Origin: Pseudomonadota bacterium
GTDB taxonomy: Bacteria > Desulfobacterota > Desulfobacteria > Desulfobacterales > RPRI01
DNA length: 33,675 nt
NCBI GenBank assembly: GCA_018830925.1
Contig: JAHJRK010000566.1
Location: 1-33,675 of the forward strand
Direction: 5' to 3'
This document shows, piece after piece, positions 22,656 to 30,763 of the stretch. The notes under the pieces are model-generated. The model was not told where the DNA came from, ran no database searches, and saw only the letters and a list, made by a program, of their open reading frames with translations. Within the stretch, counting starts at the first letter, position 1; every line of letters begins with the position of its first letter. Position numbers and translations under genes: made by a program.

Positions 22656-24208
22656 GCCCCACCAGAAAGCATTTTGGACATCACTATAACCCATCGCAAC
22701 TTTTCCAAGAGGTTGTTCAACGATATGTCAATCGACCAGCCATCGCTTTTAATTTAAACAATAGAGTTACATACGACGAACTGGATCGGTTTTCCAATCA
22801 GGCTGGCCGCTTTCTTTTGAAACAGGGTTTGCGCAAGGGCGATTGCGTGGGACTCTGTCTTGAGAAAAGCACTTCCTTTTATATCCTTGTATTAGCTGCC
22901 CTGAAAATCGGGACACCATATTTTGCCTTGGACCCGCGCAATCCAGCTTCCCGCATCGCAAGCATTATAGAGCAATGCCGACCTGGAGTTATCTTTTCCC
23001 AAAAACCTCTGGTTGCCCGCCTGGATGCCACGACCAATCTTATATGCCCAGAAGGCAGTGACCTCCCGGAGTTCTGTGAAGGGTATTCAGATCAGCCCTT
23101 GCCGGAGATGCACACCGTGTGCGGATCCGACCCTGCCTACATCATGTTTACTTCCGGTTCCACCGGCACGCCTAAAGGTGCGGTCATGAGCCACGACAAC
23201 CTGCTGCACTTCATTCAGTGGGCCGCAGCACAGTATGGTTTTACACCTGAAGACGTACATACACACCTAAACCCCGTGTATTTTGACAACTCGGTTTTCG
23301 ACATATTTTCGACATTTTTTACAGGCGGCCAGCTCGTTCCGTTTGCGCAAAGTACCATTCTAAATCCCGTAGCACTGGCCAGACGTCTTAAGGAAATGAG
23401 CTGTACGGTCTGGTTTTCGGTACCATCTCTCCTGCTTTTTGCGCAGGTTATGAAAGTGACCTCGCCGGAGTATTTTGGCGGCCTGCGCAAGATTATCTTT
23501 GGTGGTGAGGGTTTTCCCAAGGTCAAGCTTTCGGCCTTGATGGATGCACTGGGGAAAAACATTGAATACCACAATGTTTCCGGCCCGACAGAATGCACCT
23601 GCATCTGCTCCACATATCGCGTCATGGAGGCTGATTTCGATGATCTTGAAGGTCTGCCGCCGATGGGTTCACTCATCCCTAACTTTACAGGATACATTTT
23701 GGATGGTAATGCGCCTGTGGAACCAGGGCAAACTGGAGAACTCTTCCTTAGCGGGCCTTGTGTCGGCTTAGGTTATTACAATCAGATAGAGATAACCCAG
23801 CGGGCTTTCGTTCAAAATCCATTGAACAATAGCTATCGGGAAATCATTTACCGCACCGGGGATCTGGTGCGGCTGAATCCTGATGACAACAAACTCTATT
23901 TTGTTGGCCGCAAGGATCTACAAATTAAGCATATGGGTTATCGCATCGAACTGGAGGAGATTCAGCACGCCTTATGTCTTTGCCATGGCGTGGATGAATC
24001 AGCAGTTTTGTACAGGCAAGCCCAAGGCGAAATAATTGCCATTATAGCTGCCCACAAGACACCCGAACTGGGGGCCTTACGCGCTGAACTGGCAGGACTT
24101 ATTCCCAAATACATGATGCCCGCGAAATTTCACTTTCTAGAACGTCTGCCCAAAAACGCCAACGGCAAGACTGACAGACAAGCCTTGATCATGGAATACG
24201 GAGGATGA
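22652..24208 (+). CDS. AMP-forming adenylation enzyme, amino-acid-activating type (DltA/NRPS A-domain-like)
   Basis: The 518-residue stand-alone A domain has A3 YIMFTSGSTGTPKG (163-176), A5 NVSGPTECT (308-316), A7 YRTGDLV (400-406), A8 GRKDLQIKHMGYRIELEEIQ (419-438) and A10 LPKNANGKTD with catalytic Lys506. At A4 the sequence is YFDNSVFDIF, with Asp212 where amino-acid-activating domains carry the Asp that holds the alpha-amino group. Fatty-acyl ligases usually lack it. It probably charges the carrier at 21656 with an amino acid. It is coupled to the SDR by ATGA. Confidence 0.85.
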   Translation: MSPTRKHFGHHYNPSQLFQEVVQRYVNRPAIAFNLNNRVTYDELDRFSNQAGRFLLKQGLRKGDCVGLCLEKSTSFYILVLAALKIGTPYFALDPRNPASRIASIIEQCRPGVIFSQKPLVARLDATTNLICPEGSDLPEFCEGYSDQPLPEMHTVCGSDPAYIMFTSGSTGTPKGAVMSHDNLLHFIQWAAAQYGFTPEDVHTHLNPVYFDNSVFDIFSTFFTGGQLVPFAQSTILNPVALARRLKEMSCTVWFSVPSLLLFAQVMKVTSPEYFGGLRKIIFGGEGFPKVKLSALMDALGKNIEYHNVSGPTECTCICSTYRVMEADFDDLEGLPPMGSLIPNFTGYILDGNAPVEPGQTGELFLSGPCVGLGYYNQIEITQRAFVQNPLNNSYREIIYRTGDLVRLNPDDNKLYFVGRKDLQIKHMGYRIELEEIQHALCLCHGVDESAVLYRQAQGEIIAIIAAHKTPELGALRAELAGLIPKYMMPAKFHFLERLPKNANGKTDRQALIMEYGG

Positions 24209-24215
24209 TTACTGT

Positions 24216-25139
24216 ATGAAACTCTCTGTTGTGACCACTCTGTATCAATCTGCGCCATACATCGAAGAATTTGTGCGACGAGTTTGTGCGGAGGCGGGAA
24301 AACTTACGGACGATTATGAGATTATCCTGGTCGATGACGGGTCGCCGGATATTTCTCTCGACGTTACTCTCAATATTCAGAAAACAAATCCGCATCTGCA
24401 TATAATTGAATTGTCGCGTAATTTTGGCCACCACAAGGCCATGATGACCGGTCTAGAACATGCCAAAGGTGAACTTGTTTTTCTTATCGATGTCGACCTT
24501 GAGGAACCCCCGGAACTGTTGACACGCTTTTATGAAGAAATGCAAAAAGGCAGATATGATGTTGTCTATGGTGTTCAGAAAGAACGGGAAGGCAGTATTG
24601 CAAAGCGGGTCGGCGGAAGACTCGGCTGGTGGCTTATAAAAACCATGCTGCCAATACACATACCACCCAACCAGAGTACAGTCCGTTTGATGAAGAAACA
24701 ATATGTTATGGAATTAGTCCGACATAAAGAACATATGACTGCTATCGGCGGGCTATGGGTACTTACAGGATTCAGCCAAACCGCATTATTATTTGAAAAA
24801 GCTTGCCGCAGTAATTCGAGCTACTCTTTCCTCAAGCGTTTGCGAATGCTTCTAGACAGCGTCACGTCTTTTAGTGAAAGACCGCTTTATGGTGTGTTTT
24901 TTCTGGGGTTCGGAATATTTATCATGTCGTCAATAGTAGCTTTATACCTTCTTACTCTAAAATTTTCGGGAAGGATATTAGATGGTTGGATTTCCGTTAT
25001 GGTTTCGGTTTGGGGATTAGGTGGTCTTATTTTACTCTGTATTGGCTTGGTTGGATTGTATATTTCTCGAATATTTATTGAAACAAAAAATAGACCCTAT
25101 ACAATTGTGAAGAGGATACATAATGCAAACAACAGATAA
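24216..25139 (+). CDS. GT2 glycosyltransferase, ArnC/GtrB/DPM1-like polyprenyl-phosphate type
   Basis: The 307-residue protein has an N-terminal GT-A domain: KLSVVTTLYQSAPYIEEF, YEIILVDDGSPD, LSRNFGHHKAMMTGLEHA, and LVFLIDVDLEEPPEL with the DxD metal site at about 91-93. Two C-terminal membrane helices follow at about 225-250 and 262-287, ending in the family-typical YISRIFIETKNRPYTIV. This is the architecture of enzymes that move a sugar from a nucleotide donor onto undecaprenyl phosphate. It overlaps the formyltransferase by 17 bases, recalling ArnC and ArnA, which handle a 4-formamido sugar. A GtrA flippase-like protein lies at 29441. Confidence 0.87.
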   Translation: MKLSVVTTLYQSAPYIEEFVRRVCAEAGKLTDDYEIILVDDGSPDISLDVTLNIQKTNPHLHIIELSRNFGHHKAMMTGLEHAKGELVFLIDVDLEEPPELLTRFYEEMQKGRYDVVYGVQKEREGSIAKRVGGRLGWWLIKTMLPIHIPPNQSTVRLMKKQYVMELVRHKEHMTAIGGLWVLTGFSQTALLFEKACRSNSSYSFLKRLRMLLDSVTSFSERPLYGVFFLGFGIFIMSSIVALYLLTLKFSGRILDGWISVMVSVWGLGGLILLCIGLVGLYISRIFIETKNRPYTIVKRIHNANNR

Positions 25140-26064
25140 CCAGGCAAGATTATTTTTTTTTTTGGGTCCTCATTTTGGTGTATTATTTTTAAAAAAAATA
25201 ATACATTATTTTAACAGCTCAAACTATAAAGTTGTCACATATTCTGAAGAAAGCGATTCATATTACGGATACGAAAACGTAATTGACTACTGCAAAATAA
25301 ATAATATTGATTTTTTGGATACTTCAACTAATAAAAGAGAGGTGTTGAATCTCTTCACACAGTTTAATCCAACCATAATACTATGCGGATACTATGCAAA
25401 AATTCTCCCAATTGAGATTCTCAAGTTAGCTCAAGATGGTGCTTACAATATTCATCCAGGCAAATTGCCTAACTATAGAGGGCCTTTCCCTACGGCATGG
25501 GCTCTCATAAACAATGAGCAGGAAATTGGAATAACTATTCATGAAATGGACAGTCGGATCGATACCGGGCATATTGTAGCTCAGAAAGTGTACACGATAT
25601 TGCAAGATGAGACAGGCTATGAGCTATATAGAAGGAGTATGGAGTTGAGTGCCGAATACTTATTTTCTTTTATGCCAGACATACTGAAAAAAAATTATGA
25701 ACCCATTGATCAGGTAACAATTGGAATGGGAAGTTATTATGGAAAGATTGATTCACATTACCATATAGACTGGAAAGACAATACTAAAAGGATTAGGAAT
25801 CTTGTCCGTGTACATTCCAAACCTTATTTTCCTGCTTATACCTTTCTGAAAAACAAGATGCTTCTTGTTAATAGATGTAATCCAATAACAAACCAAGCAA
25901 CGAAACTACAAGGTCCAGGCAGGATTCTCGATGTTACTCCCGATAGTACATTCTATGTGTCATGTGGCGATGGTATTATTGAGGTTGCTGACTATGACTT
26001 ATGCCCACTTAATAATAATAGCAGAAAAGAAGAATTTATCAAAAAAGGATTACAATTATTTTAG
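25123..26064 (+). CDS. N10-formyl-THF-dependent formyltransferase, sugar type
   Basis: The 313-residue protein has a formyl_trans_N core: PTIILCGYYAKILP, GAYNIHPGKLPNYRGPFPTAWALINNE, and ITIHEMDSRIDTGHI. The catalytic triad is visible as Asn109, His111 and Asp147. Enzymes of this size in sugar clusters N-formylate amino-deoxy sugars linked to dTDP or GDP. The start overlaps the GT2 gene by 17 bases. The gene is much more AT-rich than its left neighbours, contains a T11 run at 25153-25163 and a perfect palindrome at 25179-25205, and may be a recent acquisition. The probable substrate is the amino sugar made by the aminotransferase at 30764. Confidence 0.88.
   Translation: MQTTDNQARLFFFLGPHFGVLFLKKIIHYFNSSNYKVVTYSEESDSYYGYENVIDYCKINNIDFLDTSTNKREVLNLFTQFNPTIILCGYYAKILPIEILKLAQDGAYNIHPGKLPNYRGPFPTAWALINNEQEIGITIHEMDSRIDTGHIVAQKVYTILQDETGYELYRRSMELSAEYLFSFMPDILKKNYEPIDQVTIGMGSYYGKIDSHYHIDWKDNTKRIRNLVRVHSKPYFPAYTFLKNKMLLVNRCNPITNQATKLQGPGRILDVTPDSTFYVSCGDGIIEVADYDLCPLNNNSRKEEFIKKGLQLF
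25179..25205. repeat. Perfect 12-bp-arm palindrome inside the formyltransferase gene
   Basis: TGTATTATTTTT, loop AAA, AAAAATAATACA. The arms are fully complementary and the element lies within codons 19-28. It sits 15 bases after a run of eleven T. It might be a chance AT-rich structure or a regulatory or recombination relic. Confidence 0.6.
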
Positions 26065-26087
26065 AAAATAAAAGCTATAAAGATTCA

Positions 26088-26789
26088 TTGAGCGAAAAAT
26101 CCTACTCTCAAAAATATACTGCGGATACATCTAACGCTATATACCCTGTCGAATTTGTCGTTCGAGCCTTTCTGGGCACATACCCTGAACTCCACATGCC
26201 GAAAGATGAATACAATGGTAAGCGTATCCTCGATCTTGGTTATGGCGATGGGAGAAACATGCCGTTACTCAGCAACCTTGGCATGAAAATCCATGGTGTG
26301 GAAATATCGAAAGATATTAACTGGCATGTCCAGGAACGCCTTGCAATATTAGGTATTCAGGCCGAACTTAAGACAGGGACTAATGCGCACATCCCATATA
26401 ATGAATCTTTTTTCCAATACGTACTTGCCTGCCATTCATGCTACTACGTCGAACCTGGCAGCACATTTAGCGACAACCTTGCTGAAATAGCGCGGGTGCT
26501 TGAAACAAGTGGGTTTTTTATCGCATCCTTGCCAATGAGCGATACATATATCCTCAATGGTGCAAGACCTTTGCCTGACGGCCACTATGAGATCACAAAT
26601 GACCCATACGGATTAAGGAACGGCACGGTATTCCGTGTCTTTGATTCCGAAGAAGAAATTCAAGAAACATTAGCCCCTTTTTTTAATGATTTTTGTATCG
26701 GATATTGTGACGATATGTTTTGGGGTATTCATCAAAAAGTATGGACAGTTGTTTGCCGCAGACTAAAAAATAAGAGCTCGGAGGGTTAA
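26088..26789 (+). CDS. SAM-dependent methyltransferase
   Basis: The 233-residue form uses TTG 26088. The frame stays open upstream through LENKSYKDS to ATT codons at 26055-26060 that follow AAGGAT, so a few more residues from a rare ATT start are possible. Motif I is KRILDLGYGDGRNMPLL, with the unusual Tyr in GYGDG. HGVEIS, LACHSCYYVE and FFIASLPMSD complete a class I fold. C-terminal QKVWTVVCRRL fits a terminal strand. The substrate is unknown. It lies between the formyltransferase and another methyltransferase, and these are likely co-translated. Confidence 0.78.
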   Translation: MSEKSYSQKYTADTSNAIYPVEFVVRAFLGTYPELHMPKDEYNGKRILDLGYGDGRNMPLLSNLGMKIHGVEISKDINWHVQERLAILGIQAELKTGTNAHIPYNESFFQYVLACHSCYYVEPGSTFSDNLAEIARVLETSGFFIASLPMSDTYILNGARPLPDGHYEITNDPYGLRNGTVFRVFDSEEEIQETLAPFFNDFCIGYCDDMFWGIHQKVWTVVCRRLKNKSSEG

Positions 26790-26790
26790 A

Positions 26791-27807
26791 ATGCATAAAA
26801 AACTAATCAATGAATATGTTTGTCCGTACACAAAAAAATGCATGACATTAGAAGCCGGAGTTTATGAGGGAGATAAACTACGAGAGGGCCGGTTTGTGAG
26901 TCCCTCAGGTTTATCTTTTACAGTGAAAGATGGCATACCGGTTTTTCTTGATCCCTCACAGCTTGGCGAGATGGAAAAAAAAACTCAGTCTGAATATGAT
27001 CTGGTAGCAAATGAATTTTATGATAATGCTTTAGAATGGCAATTTGCGAGTCTTTATGAAGATGAAAATAAGGTCAGAGATGGCATGGTTGATCTTCTTA
27101 ACCTTCGCTCTGAATCATATGTGCTTGAAATCGGGTGCGGTACCGGACGTGATTCTTTTCGTATCGGGCGTCGGCTTAGCTTAAATGGGGTTCTTTTCCT
27201 TCAGGACCTCTCACGCAACATGGTGATAAAGACAAAAGAGACTATTGACTCTTATCGAGAAAAAAACGGTTTGGGTTGTGAAACACATTATTTTGTATCC
27301 GATGCCTTACACCTTCCTTTCCCTGATGGTTTTTTTGATGCGGTTTTCCATTTCGGCGGGTTCAATAATTTTTCAGAACCAAAGAAATCTTTAAATGAAT
27401 TCGCCCGCATTACCAAAAAAGGGGGAAAGATCGTCGTCGGTGACGAATCATTACCCCCTTGGCTTGAAGGAACAACTTTTGGTGATATCGTCTGTGTAAA
27501 CAACCCGTTATTCCGTCACAAAGTACCTCTTCACACTATTCCGGAATGTGCCAGGGATGTAGCGGTTCGCTGGATATTGGGCAGTTGTTTTTACGTGATT
27601 GACTTCCGCATAGATCAGGGGTCGCCGCCACTTAATCTCGACCTGCCGCACAAGGGGCGGCGTGGAGGCACTATGCGCACTCGCTACTATGGGCAGCTTG
27701 AAGGTGTTTCTCTGGATGCAAAAAAAATGGCCCAGGAAACAGCAGCCAAACAGGGGGTCAGCCTGCATGACTGGCTTGACCAGGTGATTCGCAGAGCAGC
27801 AGACTAA
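26791..27807 (+). CDS. SAM-dependent methyltransferase with N-terminal Trm112-like region
   Basis: The 338-residue protein starts 1 base after the previous stop. Residues 1-60 resemble a Trm112-like domain (YVCPYTKKCMTLE ... FVSPSGLSFTVKDGIPVFLDP) with a reduced set of cysteines. The class I domain follows: VLEIGCGTGRDSFRIG, DALHLPFPDGFFDAVFHFGGFNNF and ITKKGGKIVVGDE. The last 30 or so residues (DAKKMAQETAAKQGVSLHDW...) look like an appended helical module similar to ribbon-helix-helix-type AAKxxGVSLxxWL segments, which is unusual for such an enzyme. The role is probably sugar methylation; the tail may mediate partner binding. Confidence 0.8.
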   Translation: MHKKLINEYVCPYTKKCMTLEAGVYEGDKLREGRFVSPSGLSFTVKDGIPVFLDPSQLGEMEKKTQSEYDLVANEFYDNALEWQFASLYEDENKVRDGMVDLLNLRSESYVLEIGCGTGRDSFRIGRRLSLNGVLFLQDLSRNMVIKTKETIDSYREKNGLGCETHYFVSDALHLPFPDGFFDAVFHFGGFNNFSEPKKSLNEFARITKKGGKIVVGDESLPPWLEGTTFGDIVCVNNPLFRHKVPLHTIPECARDVAVRWILGSCFYVIDFRIDQGSPPLNLDLPHKGRRGGTMRTRYYGQLEGVSLDAKKMAQETAAKQGVSLHDWLDQVIRRAAD

Positions 27808-27835
27808 GCTAAAGGTGTTACAGGGGGGTTATTTT

Positions 27836-28519
27836 ATGAGCAAAGTTATACTTTTTGGTTGCGGGCGCGGGGCGGATATCGCCTACCGCTACCTGAAAAA
27901 TGACAGCGAACATCAGGTCTTGGGATTCACGGTTGATGCGGCATACTGCAAAGAGAAGTCATATAAGGGGCTTCCCTTGGTCCCTTTTGAAGAAGTGGAG
28001 AGGCATTTTCCGCCAGATGATTACAAAATGCTAATTCTTCTTGGTTTTCAACAAATGAACCATTTACGCGCAGATAAATACCTGGCCGCAAAAAATAAGG
28101 GCTACTCTTTTATTAACTATATCAGCAGCCGAGCCTATTCCTTAGAGCCTTTGGATATCGGTGAAAACTGCTTTATCCTGGATGGCCAATGCATCAATCT
28201 GGATGTTTCAATTGGTAACAATGTGGTCATGTGGTCTTGCAATCAAATCGGGGATAATACCGTGATTGGCGATCATGTCTGGCTAAGTTCCCATGCGACA
28301 ATAGCAGGTGATGCAAAAATTGAAGACTATTCTTTTTTGGGTGTCAACGTATCAATCTCTAACCATGTGATTATCGCACCGGAGACTTTTATAGGCGCAG
28401 GCGCATTTATTGCTCAGAACACCAAGAAAGGCAGTGTCTATGTGCAGCCGGAGGCAAAATGTTTCGGCAATGACAGTCTGACGTTTATGAAAGTCATGGA
28501 GGCTACGAAAAAATTATGA
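27836..28519 (+). CDS. NeuD-like sugar O/N-acyltransferase (left-handed beta-helix)
   Basis: ATG 27836 has AGGGGGG 8 bases upstream; GTG 27815 is in frame but lacks one. The 227-residue product has an N-terminal Rossmann-like nucleotide-binding part (KVILFGCGRGADIAYRYL, SYKGLPLVPFEEV). Hexapeptide repeats follow from about residue 106: DIGENCFILDG, SIGNNVVMWSCNQIGDNTVIGDHVWLSSHATIAGDAKIEDYSFLGVN. This is the architecture of NeuD/PglD-like acetyltransferases acting on UDP- or CMP-linked amino sugars. The candidate active-site base is His166 (SSHATIAGD). It overlaps the next gene by ATGA. Confidence 0.85.
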   Translation: MSKVILFGCGRGADIAYRYLKNDSEHQVLGFTVDAAYCKEKSYKGLPLVPFEEVERHFPPDDYKMLILLGFQQMNHLRADKYLAAKNKGYSFINYISSRAYSLEPLDIGENCFILDGQCINLDVSIGNNVVMWSCNQIGDNTVIGDHVWLSSHATIAGDAKIEDYSFLGVNVSISNHVIIAPETFIGAGAFIAQNTKKGSVYVQPEAKCFGNDSLTFMKVMEATKKL

Positions 28520-29415
28520 AGTGGCGCAAGTTAGGTCGCATTTATAAGCCTTCCGGAACATTGGCCTGGGCGCGGACATATGCGGCAAATCCTGTGGCAG
28601 AGCTTGTGGCCGGCGATTTATACCGCATCTACTTCAGCACCAGAAACGACCAGAACCAATCCAGTATCGGCTATATTGTAGTTGATATTAACAACCCGAC
28701 CCTGGTTATCGAAGTCGCTGAAGAACCAGTGCTGATGCCCGGAGAGCTTGGCATGCCAGACGATTCAGGTGCTTCCATTGGCTGCATCTTACCAGTTAGC
28801 GGGAAGCGCTATCTATATTACATGGGATGGAATCTGTCCGTGACAGTCCCATGGCGTAATGCTATTGGACTTGCCATTAGTGAGGAAGGCAAGAAAGGGT
28901 TTCATCGCTATTCGCGGTTTCCCATAATCAACCTCGACGAGACCGACCCTTACACCATCTCATATCCCTGGATAATGATAGAAGACGGCCTTTACCGCAT
29001 GTGGTACGGTTCTAATCTCAAATGGGGCCCGGAAAAGAAGGATATGTTGCACATCATTAAATATGCTGAATCAAAGGACGGAATTATCTGGCAACGTCCG
29101 GATATTATTTGCATAGATTCAAAAGGGCCTGAAGAATACGCAATCTGCAAGCCTTGCGTCCTGAAAGATGGCGATACTTATAGGATGTGGTATTGTCATC
29201 GCGGGCTGACATATCGTATAGGGTATGCTGAATCTATGGACGGGATACATTGGGACCGCCTTGACCATCTTTCCGGCATTGATGTTTCTCAGGATGGATG
29301 GGATTCTGAAATGATAGAGTATCCTTTTGTTTTCGATCACAAAGACAAGCGTTACATGCTTTATGCAGGAAATGGTTTTGGGAAAACAGGTTTTGGTATT
29401 GCCATTCTGGAATGA
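28516..29415 (+). CDS. Beta-propeller glycosidase-like protein (GH43/GH32/GH130-like fold)
   Basis: The 299-residue protein, with no signal peptide, has repeated propeller-blade motifs: YRIYFSTRNDQNQSSIGYI, YLYYMGWNLS, YRMWYGSNLKW, YRMWYCHRGLTYRIGYAESMDGIHW and YMLYAGNGFGKTGFGIAI. This is the five-bladed fold of clan GH-F/J and GH130-type hydrolases or phosphorylases. Acidic residues at blade starts (MPDDSGAS, LDETDPY, YAICKP) are possible catalytic positions, but I cannot assign them. Such cytoplasmic proteins recur in O-antigen clusters with no established role. A glycoside phosphorylase or a lectin-like role are alternatives. It is coupled to the NeuD-like gene by ATGA. Confidence 0.7.
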   Translation: MKWRKLGRIYKPSGTLAWARTYAANPVAELVAGDLYRIYFSTRNDQNQSSIGYIVVDINNPTLVIEVAEEPVLMPGELGMPDDSGASIGCILPVSGKRYLYYMGWNLSVTVPWRNAIGLAISEEGKKGFHRYSRFPIINLDETDPYTISYPWIMIEDGLYRMWYGSNLKWGPEKKDMLHIIKYAESKDGIIWQRPDIICIDSKGPEEYAICKPCVLKDGDTYRMWYCHRGLTYRIGYAESMDGIHWDRLDHLSGIDVSQDGWDSEMIEYPFVFDHKDKRYMLYAGNGFGKTGFGIAILE

Positions 29416-29440
29416 AATTAGCCCTGTTCAATTTTGTACA

Positions 29441-29866
29441 GTGAAATGGAAATTAATTTTGAAATTGTCTAAAGAGTTCATTCGTTATGTCGTCGTCGGC
29501 GCCGCTATGAACGGTTGCGGATTCTTGCTCTATGCCCTATTCACAACACTTGGCGTAAGCCCTGTTTTGACGATCAGTATCTTCTATCCCATTTACATCG
29601 GATTAGCGTTTTATCTCAATAAAAAATGGTCATTCAACCATAAGGGGCGTATTTCTGCTTCTGCTGTCAGATACCTGATTTCATATATTGGTTGTTATGT
29701 CTTGAATGTCGCCGTGCTCAAATTCTTCAGCGGATATCTCGGCTATCCTCATCTGGTCGTGCAGGCGATCGCCATCCTGGTATTTGCTTTGCTGCTTTTC
29801 TTGGCCCAAAAATACTGGGTTTTCAGAACGCAGGTCATCTCAATTGCACACGTGCAGCACTTATGA
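29441..29866 (+). CDS. GtrA-family membrane protein
   Basis: I chose GTG 29441 because the longer frame (ATG 29327) runs through the end of the upstream gene. This gives 141 residues, the usual GtrA size. Four membrane helices are seen, with FIRYVVVGAAMNGCGFLLYALF at the start and NKKWSFNHKGRIS and QKYWVFR between and after them, all hallmarks of PF04138. GtrA proteins are thought to flip undecaprenyl-phosphate-linked sugars for serotype conversion or arabinogalactan decoration. The likely partner is the GtrB/ArnC-like GT2 at 24216. The stop overlaps the next start as ATGA. Confidence 0.85.
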   Translation: MKWKLILKLSKEFIRYVVVGAAMNGCGFLLYALFTTLGVSPVLTISIFYPIYIGLAFYLNKKWSFNHKGRISASAVRYLISYIGCYVLNVAVLKFFSGYLGYPHLVVQAIAILVFALLLFLAQKYWVFRTQVISIAHVQHL

Positions 29867-30753
29867 AACTGTGTCTCCATTGCTCCAAAGCATTTGAAAG
29901 CATTAATTGGCATTGTCCGAACTGTGGGTGGCAGCCTGAAAGAAGCGGCACGGTGCCGGTTTTTGCGCCTGAATTGGCGCAAAACAACAGCGGCTTCAAG
30001 GCTTCTTATTTTGGGCCACTTGCGGAACTGGAGGCGAGTCATTTCTGGTTTCGCGCGCGTAATGCCCTGATCATCTGGGCCCTTGGAAAATACGGCGCAA
30101 GAGTCTCTTCATTCATGGAGATCGGATGCGGTACGGGGTTTGTGTTGCAGGGCATCGCTCGCAACTTTCCGAAAATTCATCTTGTCGGCAGCGAGATATA
30201 TCCTGAAGGGTTAGCCTTCGCGGTTGATAGAATCGAGGGTGGGGAATTCATGCAGATGGACGCGAGACAGATCCCATTTGTCGCTGAATTTGACGCCATT
30301 GGGGCGTTCGATTTACTTGAACACGTTGCGGAGGATGAGACGGTGCTAAAGCAAATGCATCAAGCATTGAAGCCTGGCGGCTTGTTGCTGCTCACGGCGC
30401 CGCAACATCGGTGGCTGTGGAGTTCGGTAGACGAATATTCGTGCCATATCCGGCGCTATACCGCACAGGAACTGCATGACAAGGTGGTGCTTGCTGGTTT
30501 CACCATTATGCGAAGTACCTCCTTCGTCATAAGCTTGTTGCCGTTCATGTTGATCTCCAGGCTATTGCAGCGAAACAAGTCCGAGAGCTTCGTCCCACAG
30601 GCAGAATCGCAAATTCATCCGCTATTGAACCGAATCTTTGAGGGATTTTTGCGCTTGGAGCTTTGGTTGATTCGGATGGGTGTTTCATTTCCCTTTGGCG
30701 GTTCGAGGCTGGTGGTAGCCACAAAGATTGAAAAAACTGGTACAAACGATTGA
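29863..30753 (+). CDS. SAM-dependent methyltransferase with N-terminal zinc ribbon
   Basis: ATG 29863 overlaps the GtrA stop (ATGA), giving 296 residues; an upstream ATG at 29692 lies in the GtrA gene. The N terminus is a compact zinc ribbon with C4, C7, C18 and C21. The methyltransferase domain has FMEIGCGTGFVLQGIA, FDAIGAFDLLEHVAEDE, LKPGGLLLLTAPQH and then RRYTAQEL, a set common in methyltransferases of lipid-linked sugar pathways. The hydrophobic C-terminal helices (VISLLPFMLISRLL) suggest membrane association. Confidence 0.83.
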   Translation: MKLCLHCSKAFESINWHCPNCGWQPERSGTVPVFAPELAQNNSGFKASYFGPLAELEASHFWFRARNALIIWALGKYGARVSSFMEIGCGTGFVLQGIARNFPKIHLVGSEIYPEGLAFAVDRIEGGEFMQMDARQIPFVAEFDAIGAFDLLEHVAEDETVLKQMHQALKPGGLLLLTAPQHRWLWSSVDEYSCHIRRYTAQELHDKVVLAGFTIMRSTSFVISLLPFMLISRLLQRNKSESFVPQAESQIHPLLNRIFEGFLRLELWLIRMGVSFPFGGSRLVVATKIEKTGTND

Positions 30754-30763
30754 GAGGCTGAGC

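Noticed and set aside
23215..23697. 160-codon frame on the minus strand
   Set aside because: It lies inside the adenylation enzyme gene, which has all its core motifs on the other strand.
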